Below, one piece after another: positions 48,901 through 57,480 of a stretch of 64,000 nt of DNA. This DNA comes from Pseudomonas sp. BCA17. GTDB taxonomy: Bacteria; Pseudomonadota; Gammaproteobacteria; Pseudomonadales; Pseudomonadaceae. The position numbers and the translations under genes were made by a program. Numbering within the stretch: position 1 is the first letter of the stretch; each line of letters opens with the position of its first letter. A model generated the notes under the pieces. That model was not told the DNA's origin, ran no database searches, and was given only the letters and a program-made list of their open reading frames with translations. The DNA lies in assembly GCF_004519405.1 (NCBI RefSeq), contig NZ_SGWI01000001.1, positions 1,674,001-1,738,000 of the forward strand, read 5' to 3'.

Positions 48901-49410
48901 GATGCCGGCCGCTTCCTCGATAAAGTTGCGCAGGTCTTCAGGCTTGGCTTCGATCAGCTTGGAGATCATGCCCTGCTCGATGATCGAGTAGCTGCGCGGG
49001 CCCAGGCCTGTGCCGAGGAAGATATCGGTGATGTCGCGGCGTCGGCATTTGGTGCCGTTGAGGAAGTAGCTGTTCTGGCTGTCGCGGGTCACTTTGCGGC
49101 GGATGGAGATTTCCGCGTAGGCCGCGTATTCGCCGACCAGGGTGCCGTCGGAGTTGTCGAACACCAGCTCGATGCTGGCCTGGCTCACCGGCTTGCGGCT
49201 GGTGGAGCCGTTGAAGATGACGTCGGTCATCGACTCGCCGCGCAGGTTCTTCGCGGAGCTCTCGCCCATCACCCAGCGTACGGCGTCGATGATGTTCGAC
49301 TTGCCGCAACCATTGGGCCCGACCACCGCCGCCATATTACTGGGGAAGTTTACCGTGGTCGGGTCGACGAAGGATTTGAACCCCGCCAACTTGATGCACT
49401 TGAGCCGCAC
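45922..49410 (-). CDS. smc: Chromosome segregation ATPase SMC
   Basis: The 1162-residue condensin subunit starts with GTG (MRLKCIKLAGFKSF). Walker A is GPNGCGKSNIIDAV at residues 32-45. Two long coiled coils flank a hinge near 510-660 (DLQAVLVDDFGGFDL). The C-terminal signature LSGGEKALTALALVFAIF and Walker B FCMLDEVDAPLDDANV complete the ATPase head. It compacts and helps segregate the chromosome. The start lies two bases after the stop of the GntR gene, so the two may be co-transcribed. Confidence 0.97.
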   Translation of the reverse strand: MRLKCIKLAGFKSFVDPTTVNFPSNMAAVVGPNGCGKSNIIDAVRWVMGESSAKNLRGESMTDVIFNGSTSRKPVSQASIELVFDNSDGTLVGEYAAYAEISIRRKVTRDSQNSYFLNGTKCRRRDITDIFLGTGLGPRSYSIIEQGMISKLIEAKPEDLRNFIEEAAGISKYKERRRETENRIRRTHENLARLTDLREELERQLERLHRQAQAAEKYQEYKGEERQLKAQLSALRWQALNDQVGQREAIISTQEISFEALVAEQRNADASIERLRDGHHDLSERFNLVQGRFYSVGGDIARVEQSIQHGQQRLRQLQDDLKEAERARLETESHLGHDRTLLLTLGEELDMLTPEQEITSAAAEEAAAALEESETTMHGWQEQWDVFNLKSAEPRRQAEVQQSRIQQLETSMERLAERQRRLLEERALLAADPEDAAIMELSEQLAESEMTLEELEASEEQQVERLEQLRQQLQQATQAQQQAQGDLQRLNGRLASLEALQQAALDPGTGTAEWLRDQHLAERPRLAEGLKVEAGWELAVETVLGADLQAVLVDDFGGFDLAGFTQGDLRLLSPATDGTRVPGSLLDKVEAAIDLSPWLGQVKPVDSLEQALALRGQLAASESLISRDGYWVGRHFLRVRRASEAESGVLARGQEIVNLIAEREEREATLESLETELQTLRATQRQQETGREHLRRLLQDEARQQGELKAQLSASKAKVEQLTLRRTRLDEEVAEMGEQRALEHEQIGEARLQLQEALDSMAQDTEQRELLLAQRDSLRERLDRVRQEARQHKDHAHQLAVRLGSLRTQYDATRQALERLEMQSERLTEKREQLSLNLEEGEAPLEELRLKLEELLDKRMSVDEELKTAQIALEDADRELRDAEKRRTQAEQQSQLIRSQLEQQRMEWQALTVRRKALQDQLLEDGYDLHGVLNTLDAQANEKDAEEELERIAARIQRLGAINLAAIDEYQQQSERKRYLDAQDADLVEALDTLENVIRKIDKETRNRFKDTFDQINGGLQALFPKVFGGGSAYLELTGEDLLDTGVTIMARPPGKKNSTIHLLSGGEKALTALALVFAIFKLNPAPFCMLDEVDAPLDDANVGRYARLVKEMSQTVQFIYITHNKIAMEMADQLMGVTMHEPGCSRLVAVDVEEAMKMVDA

Positions 49411-49412
49411 GC

Positions 49413-50072
49413 TTAGATGTCCGCCAACGCAGCGATAACCAGCGAGCTGCTGCGCTGGCAGTAGGCCGACAGCACCAGGCGAATCTGCACCAGGTCACGG
49501 GCCAGCACGGCGGCGAGCAGTTGTTCGAACAGCTCCAGGTATTCGCTCATGGATGCCTGGCGCTGATCCAGGGCGAGGTAATAGGCACGGTTCATCGCCG
49601 GTTGCAGGTTTTCGACGGTTTCCTGCAGGTACGGATTGTTCGCAAAGGGGTATGCCGCGCGCATCACATTGAAGCTTTCTTCGACGAAGGCGCGGATGTC
49701 GCCACGCTCATAACTGCCCTTCAAGCGTTGCTGGATCTGCAGGAACGGCGCCATGTCGGCCTGGGTCTGCCAGCCTTCGGCAACCGCATTGCCGAGCAGG
49801 ATGTACATTTCGCCCATCAACGTGCACAGGCTCTGCACCTTGTGCGCGGTGAGCTCGGTGACGTGTGCGCCACGGCGCGGCAGGATCGCGATGAGATGAC
49901 GGCGCTCGAGGATCAGCAAGGCTTCGCGCACGGAACCACGGCTGACATTGAGCGCCAGCGTGACCTTCTGCTCCTGGATCCGCTCTCCAGGCTTGAGATC
50001 GCCGCGAATGATACGTTCGGCGAGGTGATGAGCAATTTGCTCGGCGAGACTGTCCGGCGCCTTGAACGTCAT
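49413..50072 (-). CDS. GntR-family regulator, FCD (FadR) class
   Basis: The 219-residue regulator has an N-terminal winged helix (IIRGDLKPGERIQEQKVTLALNVSRGSVREALLILERRHLI, about residues 20-60) and an all-helical FCD ligand domain to the end. It is divergent from xdhABC, with 279 bases between the starts. Palindromic TGACC-N4-GGTCA sites lie in that space. It is a good candidate for the xanthine dehydrogenase regulator. It also precedes smc on the same strand. Confidence 0.92.
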   Translation of the reverse strand: MTFKAPDSLAEQIAHHLAERIIRGDLKPGERIQEQKVTLALNVSRGSVREALLILERRHLIAILPRRGAHVTELTAHKVQSLCTLMGEMYILLGNAVAEGWQTQADMAPFLQIQQRLKGSYERGDIRAFVEESFNVMRAAYPFANNPYLQETVENLQPAMNRAYYLALDQRQASMSEYLELFEQLLAAVLARDLVQIRLVLSAYCQRSSSLVIAALADI

Positions 50073-50255
50073 GTTTTCCCTTCAGAATCTTCTGTCAATA
50101 CAAGCGCGGCAGTGTAGCGCATTGGCCCGCTGATGGCGCTACGTCAACCGTGGCGAATTGGCATGAAACACGCAAGTCCCAACGCCCAGACGCCCCGAAA
50201 AACACTGGCCTCAGGAGACTGGGCCATAATTGAAAGTGTTGTGACCGAAGTTTCT

Positions 50256-50295
50256 TGACCCTTAGGTCAGAAAACCATTGACCGAAAAGTCAGAC
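50256..50295. promoter_or_regulatory. Operator-like repeats upstream of xdhA
   Basis: TGACC-CTTA-GGTCA (50256-50269) is a perfect inverted repeat. A second, looser site TTGACCGAAAAGTCA follows at 50279-50293, and TGACCGAAG occurs at 50242-50250. They lie 60-110 bases before the xdhA start, between it and the divergent GntR gene. A TAGATT near 50310 may be the -10. Confidence 0.6.
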
Positions 50296-50351
50296 ATGAC
50301 TAGATTCGGCGCAAAGCGGTTAACAACAATAATGAGTCTGCGAGGCCTTCC

Positions 50352-51800
50352 GTGATCCAGTTTTTACTCAACCAGGAACTCCGTAGCGAGCACGCCCTGG
50401 ACCCCAACCTGACCGTGCTCAACTATTTGCGTGAGCACGTGGGCAAACCCGGAACCAAGGAAGGCTGCGCCAGCGGCGACTGCGGTGCCTGCACCGTGGT
50501 GGTCGGCGAGTTGCACAACGATGCGCAAGGCGTGGAGCACATTCGTTATCGCAGCCTCAACGCGTGCCTGACCTTTGTTTCGTCGCTGCACGGCAAGCAA
50601 CTGATCAGCGTGGAAGACCTCAAGCACCAGGGCCAACTGCACAGCGTGCAACAGGCCATGGTCGAGTGCCACGGTTCGCAATGCGGCTTTTGCACCCCGG
50701 GCTTTGTGATGTCGTTGTTTGCGCTGCAAAAAAACAGCGAGGCACCCGACAGCCAGAAAGCCCATGAAGCCCTGGCCGGCAACCTCTGCCGTTGCACCGG
50801 CTACCGCCCGATCCTGGCTGCCGCCGAGCAGGCTTGCTGCAACAAACCCCTGGATCAGTTCGACATCCGCCAGGCCGAGACCATCGCCCGCCTCAAAGCC
50901 ATCGCGCCGACGCAAACCGCTGAACTCAACAGCGGTGACAAACGCTGCCTGGTGCCGCTGACGGTGGCCGACCTGGCCGACCTCTACGACGCTTATCCGC
51001 AAGCCCGCCTGCTGGCCGGCGGTACCGACCTGGCACTGGAAGTCACCCAGTTCCACCGCACCCTGCCGGTGATGATCTATGTCGGCAATATTGAAGAAAT
51101 GAAGCGCATCGAGTCGTTCGACGACCGCCTGGAAATCGGCGCCGCCGCCGCGCTGTCCGATTGCTATACCGCCCTGCACCACGAGTACCCGGACTTCGGC
51201 GAGCTGCTGCAGCGCTTCGCCTCGTTGCAGATCCGCAACCAGGGCACCCTGGGCGGCAATATCGGCAATGCCTCGCCGATCGGCGATTCGCCACCGCTGC
51301 TGATCGCACTGGGTGCGCAGATCGTGCTGTGCAAGGGTGAGACCCGTCGCACCCTGGCGCTGGAAGATTACTTCATCGATTATCGCGTCACTGCCCGCCA
51401 GGACAGCGAATTCATCGAGAAAATCATCGTGCCCAAGGGCCACACGCTGTTCCGCGCCTACAAGGTATCCAAGCGCCTGGACGATGATATTTCCGCCGTG
51501 TGCGCCGCCTTCAATCTACAGATCGACAATGGTGTGATCAGCCAGGCCCGCGTGGCATTCGGTGGCATGGCCGCCACGCCCAAGCGTGCGAAACACTGCG
51601 AAACCGTATTGGTCGGTGCCACCTGGAATGCCGCCACCGTGGAAAAAGCCTGCGCCGCCCTGGCCGAGGATTTCACCCCGCTGTCGGACTTCCGCGCCAG
51701 CAAGGAATACCGCCTGCTCAGCGCGCAGAACCTGCTGCGCAAATACTTCATCGAACTGCAAACGCCGCACATCGAGACTCGGGTGACCGCTTATGTCTAA
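50352..51800 (+). CDS. xdhA: Xanthine dehydrogenase small subunit (2Fe-2S and FAD)
   Basis: The 482-residue subunit has a plant-type 2Fe-2S domain (KEGCASGDCGACTVVVG near 37-53), a second cluster domain (CGFCTPGFVMSLFAL and NLCRCTGYRPIL near 115-155) and a FAD domain from about 195 (LLAGGTDLALEVTQ; RNQGTLGGNIGNASPIGD). It starts with GTG. It oxidises hypoxanthine and xanthine to urate together with XdhB. Its 3' end overlaps xdhB by eight bases. Confidence 0.96.
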   Translation: MIQFLLNQELRSEHALDPNLTVLNYLREHVGKPGTKEGCASGDCGACTVVVGELHNDAQGVEHIRYRSLNACLTFVSSLHGKQLISVEDLKHQGQLHSVQQAMVECHGSQCGFCTPGFVMSLFALQKNSEAPDSQKAHEALAGNLCRCTGYRPILAAAEQACCNKPLDQFDIRQAETIARLKAIAPTQTAELNSGDKRCLVPLTVADLADLYDAYPQARLLAGGTDLALEVTQFHRTLPVMIYVGNIEEMKRIESFDDRLEIGAAAALSDCYTALHHEYPDFGELLQRFASLQIRNQGTLGGNIGNASPIGDSPPLLIALGAQIVLCKGETRRTLALEDYFIDYRVTARQDSEFIEKIIVPKGHTLFRAYKVSKRLDDDISAVCAAFNLQIDNGVISQARVAFGGMAATPKRAKHCETVLVGATWNAATVEKACAALAEDFTPLSDFRASKEYRLLSAQNLLRKYFIELQTPHIETRVTAYV

Positions 51801-54195
51801 CCATCACGCCGTCGTTAAAACCCAGGCCGAACTCGCCGAGCTGTTTGCCCAGGACCTCACCAGCGGGGTCGGCCGCAGCGTCAAGCATGACAGCGCCGCC
51901 AAACACGTCAGCGGCGAAGCGCAGTACATCGATGACCGCCTGGAATTCCCCAACCAGTTGCATCTGTACGCGCGCATGTCCGACCGCGCCCACGCCAGAA
52001 TCCTCAGCATCGACACCACGCCCTGTTACGCCTTCGACGGTGTGCGCATCGTCATCACTCATGAAGACGTTCCGGGCCTTAAAGACATCGGCCCGTTGAT
52101 GCCCGGCGACCCGCTGCTGGCTATCGATACGGTGCAGTTCGTGGGCCAGGTCGTCCTGGCCGTCGCCGCTCGCGACCTGGAGACCGCCCGTAAGGCGGCG
52201 ATGGCGGCGGTGATCGAATACGAAGACCTGGAACCGGTGCTGGATGTGGTCGAGGCATTTCGCAAAAAGCATTTCGTGCTGGACAGCCACACCCATCAAC
52301 GGGGTGATTCGGCAGGCGCACTGGCCACCGCGAAACACCGTATCCAGGGCACGTTGCATATTGGCGGCCAGGAACACTTCTACCTGGAAACCCAGATCTC
52401 GTCGGTCATGCCCACCGAAGATGGCGGCATGATCGTCTACTGCTCCACGCAAAACCCCACCGAAGTGCAAAAGCTGGTGGCTGAAGTGCTGGACGTGTCG
52501 ATGAACAAAATCGTCGTCGATATGCGCCGCATGGGCGGTGGTTTCGGCGGCAAGGAAACCCAGGCCGCCAGCCCGGCGTGCCTGTGCGCGGTGGTGGCGC
52601 GCCTCACCGGCCAGCCGACCAAGATGCGTCTGCCGCGCGTGGAAGACATGCTGATGACCGGCAAGCGCCACCCCTTCTACATCGAATACGACGTGGGCTT
52701 CGACGACAGCGGCCGCCTGCACGGGATCAACCTGGAACTGGCAGGAAACTGCGGTTGCTCGCCGGACCTGTCCAATTCGATTGTCGATCGCGCCATGTTC
52801 CATGCCGATAACTCGTATTACCTGGGCGACGCTACGGTCAACGGCCACCGCTGCAAGACCAACACCGCCTCGAACACGGCCTATCGCGGCTTCGGCGGCC
52901 CCCAAGGCATGGTCGCCATCGAGGAAGTGATGGACGCCATCGCCCGCCACCTGGCGCTGGACCCGCTGGCCGTGCGCAAGGCCAATTACTACGGCAAGAC
53001 CGAACGCAACGTCACCCACTACTACCAGACCGTCGAGCACAACATGCTCGAAGAAATGACCGCCGAGCTTGAGGCCAGCAGCCAGTATGCCGAACGCCGC
53101 GAAGCAATCCGGCTGTACAACGCCCACAGCCCGATCCTGAAAAAAGGCTTGGCGCTGACGCCGGTAAAATTCGGCATTTCATTCACCGCCAGCTTTCTCA
53201 ACCAGGCCGGTGCGCTGATCCACATCTACACCGACGGCAGTATCCATCTGAACCACGGCGGCACCGAGATGGGCCAGGGCTTGAACACCAAGGTCGCGCA
53301 GGTGGTGGCCGAGGTGTTCCAGGTGGAAATCGACCGTGTGCAGATCACCGCCACCAACACCGACAAGGTGCCGAACACCTCGCCGACGGCTGCCTCCAGC
53401 GGTGCCGACCTGAACGGTAAGGCCGCGCAGAACGCTGCCGAGACCATCAAGCAGCGCCTGGTGGAATTTGCCGCGCGCAAATACGACGTGAGCGAAGCGG
53501 ACGTGGCCTTCCACAACGGCCATGTGCGGGTGCGCGATCAGATCCTGACCTTTGAGGCGCTGATCCAGCAGGCTTACTTTGCCCAGGTGTCGCTGTCGAG
53601 CACCGGGTTCTACAAGACCCCGAAAATCTTCTACGACCGCAGCCAGGCGCGCGGTCGGCCGTTCTATTACTACGCTTTCGGCGCGGCCTGCTGTGAGGTG
53701 ATCGTCGACACCCTGACCGGCGAATACAAGATGCTGCGCACCGACATCCTTCACGACGTAGGTGCCTCGCTGAACCCGGCCATCGACATCGGCCAGGTGG
53801 AAGGCGGCTTTATCCAGGGCATGGGCTGGCTGACCATGGAAGAGTTGGTATGGAACAACAAGGGCAAGCTGATGACCAACGGCCCGGCGAGCTACAAGAT
53901 CCCGGCGGTGGCTGACATGCCCCTGGACCTGCGGGTGAAGTTGGTGGAAAACCGCAAGAACCCCGAGGACACGGTGTTCCACTCCAAGGCTGTGGGTGAG
54001 CCGCCGTTCATGCTGGGGATTGCCTCATGGTGTGCGATCAAGGATGCGGTGGCGAGCCTGGGCGACTATCGCCATCAACCCAGGATCGACGCACCGGCAA
54101 CACCGGAGCGGGTGTTGTGGGGGTGTGAGCAGATGCGGCAGTTGCAAACCACCCCACCCCCTGTAGAAGCTGGCTTGCCAGCGCTGACGGCCTGA
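51793..54195 (+). CDS. xdhB: Xanthine dehydrogenase molybdenum-binding subunit
   Basis: The 800-residue subunit carries the molybdenum cofactor and the active site. Motifs visible are GGGFGGKETQAA (around 250), YRGFGGPQGM (around 362, the arginine that positions purines), HLNHGGTEMGQGLNTK (substrate and Moco pocket, near 485) and the catalytic glutamate region KAVGEPPFMLGIA near 735. It is translationally coupled to xdhA. Confidence 0.97.
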   Translation: MSNHHAVVKTQAELAELFAQDLTSGVGRSVKHDSAAKHVSGEAQYIDDRLEFPNQLHLYARMSDRAHARILSIDTTPCYAFDGVRIVITHEDVPGLKDIGPLMPGDPLLAIDTVQFVGQVVLAVAARDLETARKAAMAAVIEYEDLEPVLDVVEAFRKKHFVLDSHTHQRGDSAGALATAKHRIQGTLHIGGQEHFYLETQISSVMPTEDGGMIVYCSTQNPTEVQKLVAEVLDVSMNKIVVDMRRMGGGFGGKETQAASPACLCAVVARLTGQPTKMRLPRVEDMLMTGKRHPFYIEYDVGFDDSGRLHGINLELAGNCGCSPDLSNSIVDRAMFHADNSYYLGDATVNGHRCKTNTASNTAYRGFGGPQGMVAIEEVMDAIARHLALDPLAVRKANYYGKTERNVTHYYQTVEHNMLEEMTAELEASSQYAERREAIRLYNAHSPILKKGLALTPVKFGISFTASFLNQAGALIHIYTDGSIHLNHGGTEMGQGLNTKVAQVVAEVFQVEIDRVQITATNTDKVPNTSPTAASSGADLNGKAAQNAAETIKQRLVEFAARKYDVSEADVAFHNGHVRVRDQILTFEALIQQAYFAQVSLSSTGFYKTPKIFYDRSQARGRPFYYYAFGAACCEVIVDTLTGEYKMLRTDILHDVGASLNPAIDIGQVEGGFIQGMGWLTMEELVWNNKGKLMTNGPASYKIPAVADMPLDLRVKLVENRKNPEDTVFHSKAVGEPPFMLGIASWCAIKDAVASLGDYRHQPRIDAPATPERVLWGCEQMRQLQTTPPPVEAGLPALTA

Positions 54196-54216
54196 CAGAC
54201 ACCACAAGAGGTGACT

Positions 54217-55074
54217 ATGAACAACTGGATCAGCGCCCTCGCCGACCTGCAGAACCAGGGCGAACCCTGCGTACTGGTGACCATCATCGAAGAGCTCGGC
54301 TCCACGCCGCGCAATGCCGGCTCGAAGATGGTGATCAGCGCCACGCAGACGTTCGACACCATCGGCGGCGGGCACCTGGAATACAAAGCGATGCAGATCG
54401 CCCGCGACATGCTCGCGCGCGGCCAGCAGAACACCCACCTGGAACGCTTCAGCCTCGGCGCCAGCCTGGGCCAATGCTGCGGTGGCGTGACGGTGCTGCT
54501 GTTCGAACCCATGGGCCAGGTGCAGGCGCAGATCGCGGTGTTCGGCGCCGGCCACGTGGGACGCGCGTTGGTGCCGTTGCTGGCGAGCCTCCCGTGCCGG
54601 GTGCGTTGGATCGATTCCCGTGACCAGGAGTTTCCGGACCACATCCCCCAAGGCGTGCGTAAAATCGTCAGCGAGGAGCCGGTGGACGAAATTGCCGACC
54701 TGCCGGTGGGCAGTTACTGCATCGTCATGACCCATAACCATGCGCTGGACCTGGAGCTGACCGCCGCCCTGCTCAAGCGCAATGACTTCGCCTATTTCGG
54801 CCTGATCGGTTCGAAGACCAAACGGGTCAAGTTCGAACACCGCCTGCGTGAACGCGGCTTCGACGCCACGCAACTGCAACGTATGCGCTGCCCCATGGGC
54901 CTCACCGAAGTGAAGGGCAAGCTGCCGATGGAGATCGCCATCTCCATCGCCGGCGAAATCATCGCCACCTATAACGCCAATTTCGGCCAGCACAGCGCGA
55001 GCGCCGAACCCATTGCCAAGCTGCTGCCGGCGTCACGTCGCAGCCAAGCTTCGACTTCTTTTGCCAAGAATTGA
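54217..55074 (+). CDS. xdhC: Xanthine dehydrogenase accessory protein XdhC
   Basis: The 285-residue chaperone binds, sulfurates and inserts the molybdenum cofactor into XdhB. The N-terminal EEL.STPRNAGSKMVI region and Cys pair (QCCGGVTVLLFE) are typical. A Rossmann-type C-terminal domain starts at IAVFGAGHVGRALVPLL. The ATG at 54217 has AGAGGTG upstream; a GTG two codons earlier overlaps that site. The stop precedes guaD by one base. Confidence 0.95.
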   Translation: MNNWISALADLQNQGEPCVLVTIIEELGSTPRNAGSKMVISATQTFDTIGGGHLEYKAMQIARDMLARGQQNTHLERFSLGASLGQCCGGVTVLLFEPMGQVQAQIAVFGAGHVGRALVPLLASLPCRVRWIDSRDQEFPDHIPQGVRKIVSEEPVDEIADLPVGSYCIVMTHNHALDLELTAALLKRNDFAYFGLIGSKTKRVKFEHRLRERGFDATQLQRMRCPMGLTEVKGKLPMEIAISIAGEIIATYNANFGQHSASAEPIAKLLPASRRSQASTSFAKN

Positions 55075-55075
55075 G

Positions 55076-56386
55076 ATGACCATGCCTTTGACCCGCAAAG
55101 CCTACCGTGCCGCCCTCCTGCACAGCATCGCCGACCCCGCTGAAGTGGGTATAGAAGCCTCCTATGAGTATTTCGAAGACGGCCTGCTGGTCATCGAAAA
55201 TGGCAGGATCAGCGCGGTCGGCCATGCCGGCGACCTGCTGCCGACCCTGCCCGCCGATATCGAAGTCACCCATTACCAGGATGCACTGATTACCCCGGGT
55301 CTGATCGACACCCATATCCACCTGCCGCAAACCGGCATGGTCGGCGCCTATGGCGAGCAGTTGCTCGACTGGCTCAATACCTACACCTTCCCCTGTGAAA
55401 GCCAGTTTGCCGACAAGGCGCACGCCGAGGAGGTCGCCGACATTTTCATCAAGGAACTGCTGCGCAACGGCACCACCACCGCGCTGGTGTTCGGCAGCGT
55501 GCACCCACAGTCGGTGAATGCATTCTTTGAAGCGGCCGAGAAACTCGACCTGCGCATGATCGCCGGCAAAGTGATGATGGACCGCAACGCACCGGACTAC
55601 CTGACCGACACCGCCGAATCCGGCTACCAGGAAAGCAAGGCGTTGATCGAACGCTGGCACGGCAAGGGCCGACTGCACTATGCCGTCACGCCGCGCTTCG
55701 CCCCCACCAGCACACCGGAGCAATTGGCGCTGGCCGGTCAACTGTTGGGCGAGTACCCGGACCTGTACATGCAGACTCACATCAGCGAGAACAAGCAGGA
55801 AGTCGAGTGGGTGAAAGCGCTGTTCCCGGAGCGCAATGGCTACCTGGACGTGTACGACCACTACAAGCTGCTGGGTGAACGCTCGGTGTTTGCCCATGGC
55901 GTGCATCTGTGTGACGAGGAGTGCGCGCGGTTGGCCGAGACCGGTTCGGCGGTAGCGTTCTGCCCGACGTCGAACTTCTTCCTCGGCAGTGGTTTGTTCA
56001 ACCTGCCGATGGCCGAGAAACACAAGTTGAATGTGGGCCTGGGCACGGATGTGGGCGGCGGCACCAGCTTCTCACTGCTGCAAACGTTGAACGAAGCCTA
56101 CAAGGTCATGCAGCTCCAGGGCGCGCGGTTGAGCCCGTTCAAATCGCTGTATCTGGCGACCCTGGGTGGCGCGCGGGCGCTGCGCCTGGAAGACAAGATC
56201 GGCACCTTGCAGCCGGGCACCGATGCGGACTTCCTGGTATTGGATTACAACGCCACACCACTGTTGAGCTATCGCCTGAAACAGGCGAACAACATTGCCG
56301 AGACGTTGTTTGTGCTGATGACGCTCGGGGATGATCGGACGGTGCTGCAGACGTATGCGGCCGGCCAGTTAGTGCATCAGCGCTGA
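55076..56386 (+). CDS. guaD: Guanine deaminase
   Basis: The 436-residue amidohydrolase turns guanine into xanthine, feeding XdhAB. Metal ligands are in LIDTHIHLPQTGMVGAYG near residues 76-93, a later QTHISENKQEVEWV, the HGVHLCDEE motif and GTDVGGGTSFS with the metal-binding aspartate. An ATG at 55082 is an alternative start two codons in. A REP doublet follows the stop. Confidence 0.95.
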   Translation: MTMPLTRKAYRAALLHSIADPAEVGIEASYEYFEDGLLVIENGRISAVGHAGDLLPTLPADIEVTHYQDALITPGLIDTHIHLPQTGMVGAYGEQLLDWLNTYTFPCESQFADKAHAEEVADIFIKELLRNGTTTALVFGSVHPQSVNAFFEAAEKLDLRMIAGKVMMDRNAPDYLTDTAESGYQESKALIERWHGKGRLHYAVTPRFAPTSTPEQLALAGQLLGEYPDLYMQTHISENKQEVEWVKALFPERNGYLDVYDHYKLLGERSVFAHGVHLCDEECARLAETGSAVAFCPTSNFFLGSGLFNLPMAEKHKLNVGLGTDVGGGTSFSLLQTLNEAYKVMQLQGARLSPFKSLYLATLGGARALRLEDKIGTLQPGTDADFLVLDYNATPLLSYRLKQANNIAETLFVLMTLGDDRTVLQTYAAGQLVHQR

Positions 56387-56403
56387 TTTCAGCCACAGGC
56401 AAA

Positions 56404-56483
56404 AAGGGGGCGTGCTCCCGATTGCGGTAGATCAGTCAATGGATCCGATGACTGACAGACTGCAATCGGGAGCACGCCCCCTT
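56404..56483. repeat. REP-type inverted repeat pair
   Basis: Perfect 22-base arms at 56404-56425 and 56462-56483 share the core GGGCGTGCTCCCGATTGC. Between them TCAGTCA and TGACTGA pair around GGATCC, so the whole 80 bases fold into one long hairpin. It lies between the convergent stops of guaD and the GntR gene. Confidence 0.9.
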
Positions 56484-56499
56484 GCACATTCGATTAGGT

Positions 56500-57264
56500 T
56501 TACAGCTTTATGGAGGAACGCCCCGGCTTCTTGGTCTGCAACAAATGCGAGAACACCGCATGCAGGTCATCCGACGCGCTCTCTTCATCGAGGTTGAGCT
56601 TGCTGTCGATATGATCCATGTGGTGCATCATCAAATTCACCGCCAGCGTCGCGTCCCGTGCCTCGATCGCGTCGATCAACTGGGTGTGTTCATCGTAGGA
56701 ACAGTGCGAACGGTTGCCGCTTTCGTACTGGGCGATGATCAATGAGGTCTGGGACACCAGGCTGCGCTGGAAGCTGATCAGCGGTGCGTTCTTCGCCGCT
56801 TCGGCCAGCTTCAAGTGGAATTCACCGGAGAGGCGGATGCCCGCGCCGCGGTCGCCACGGGAGAAACTGTCGCGCTCGTCATTGACCATCTGGCGCAATT
56901 CGGCCAACTGTTCGGCAGTGGCATGCTGCACCGCCAATTCGGTGATCGCGCGCTCCACCAGGCGCCGGGCCAGGAACACCTGGCGCGCTTCTTCCACACT
57001 CGGGCTGGCCACCACCGCACCGCGATTGGGCCGCAGCAACACCACGCCTTCATGGGCCAGGCGCGAGAGCGCACGGCGAATGATGGTGCGGCTGACGCCG
57101 AAGATCTCGCCCAGTGCCTCTTCACTCAATTTGGTTCCGGGCGCCAGGCGTTGTTCGAGGATCGCCTCGAAGATATGCGCGTAGACGATATCGTCCTGGG
57201 TTCCGCTGCGACCGGCCTTGCCGGCTCGCGGTTGTTTCTTGAGAGGTTGCAACTGTTCGTTCAT
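56500..57264 (-). CDS. GntR-family regulator, FCD class
   Basis: The 254-residue regulator has an N-terminal basic tail (LKKQPRAGKAGRSG), a winged helix (LAPGTKLSEEALGEIFGVSRTIIRRALSRLAHEGVVLL, about residues 40-78) and a helical FCD domain with metal-type residues (EFHLKLAEAAKN, MMHHMDHID). It is divergent from the BenE-family transporter and convergent with guaD. It probably controls purine uptake and breakdown. The ATG at 57264 is chosen over a GTG two codons upstream. Confidence 0.92.
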   Translation of the reverse strand: MNEQLQPLKKQPRAGKAGRSGTQDDIVYAHIFEAILEQRLAPGTKLSEEALGEIFGVSRTIIRRALSRLAHEGVVLLRPNRGAVVASPSVEEARQVFLARRLVERAITELAVQHATAEQLAELRQMVNDERDSFSRGDRGAGIRLSGEFHLKLAEAAKNAPLISFQRSLVSQTSLIIAQYESGNRSHCSYDEHTQLIDAIEARDATLAVNLMMHHMDHIDSKLNLDEESASDDLHAVFSHLLQTKKPGRSSIKL

Positions 57265-57353
57265 GGGCACTCGGGTTTGGAGAACGGCGGCGAATTAACG
57301 GGTAATACGGCAACAACGGGTCGCTGGCAAGTATCACCTAAAAACAGCGCACA

Positions 57354-57363
57354 TTGTACACAA
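57354..57363. promoter_or_regulatory. Operator-like TTGTACACAA
   Basis: TTGTACACAA is a near-perfect palindrome of the TTGTATACAA kind known for several FCD-class GntR regulators. It lies between the divergent GntR and transporter genes, 90 bases from one start and 118 from the other. A second CTGTACGG occurs 18 bases later. Confidence 0.5.
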
Positions 57364-57480
57364 CCCAATACGCCAACACACTGTACGGCTGTTTGTGGTA
57401 TCGGCTGTATTGCAATGAATCGCTGCGTTTGAGTTTAGGCTTGAATCAGCAACTTCTCAGGTAAAAGGAACATCTCCCCC

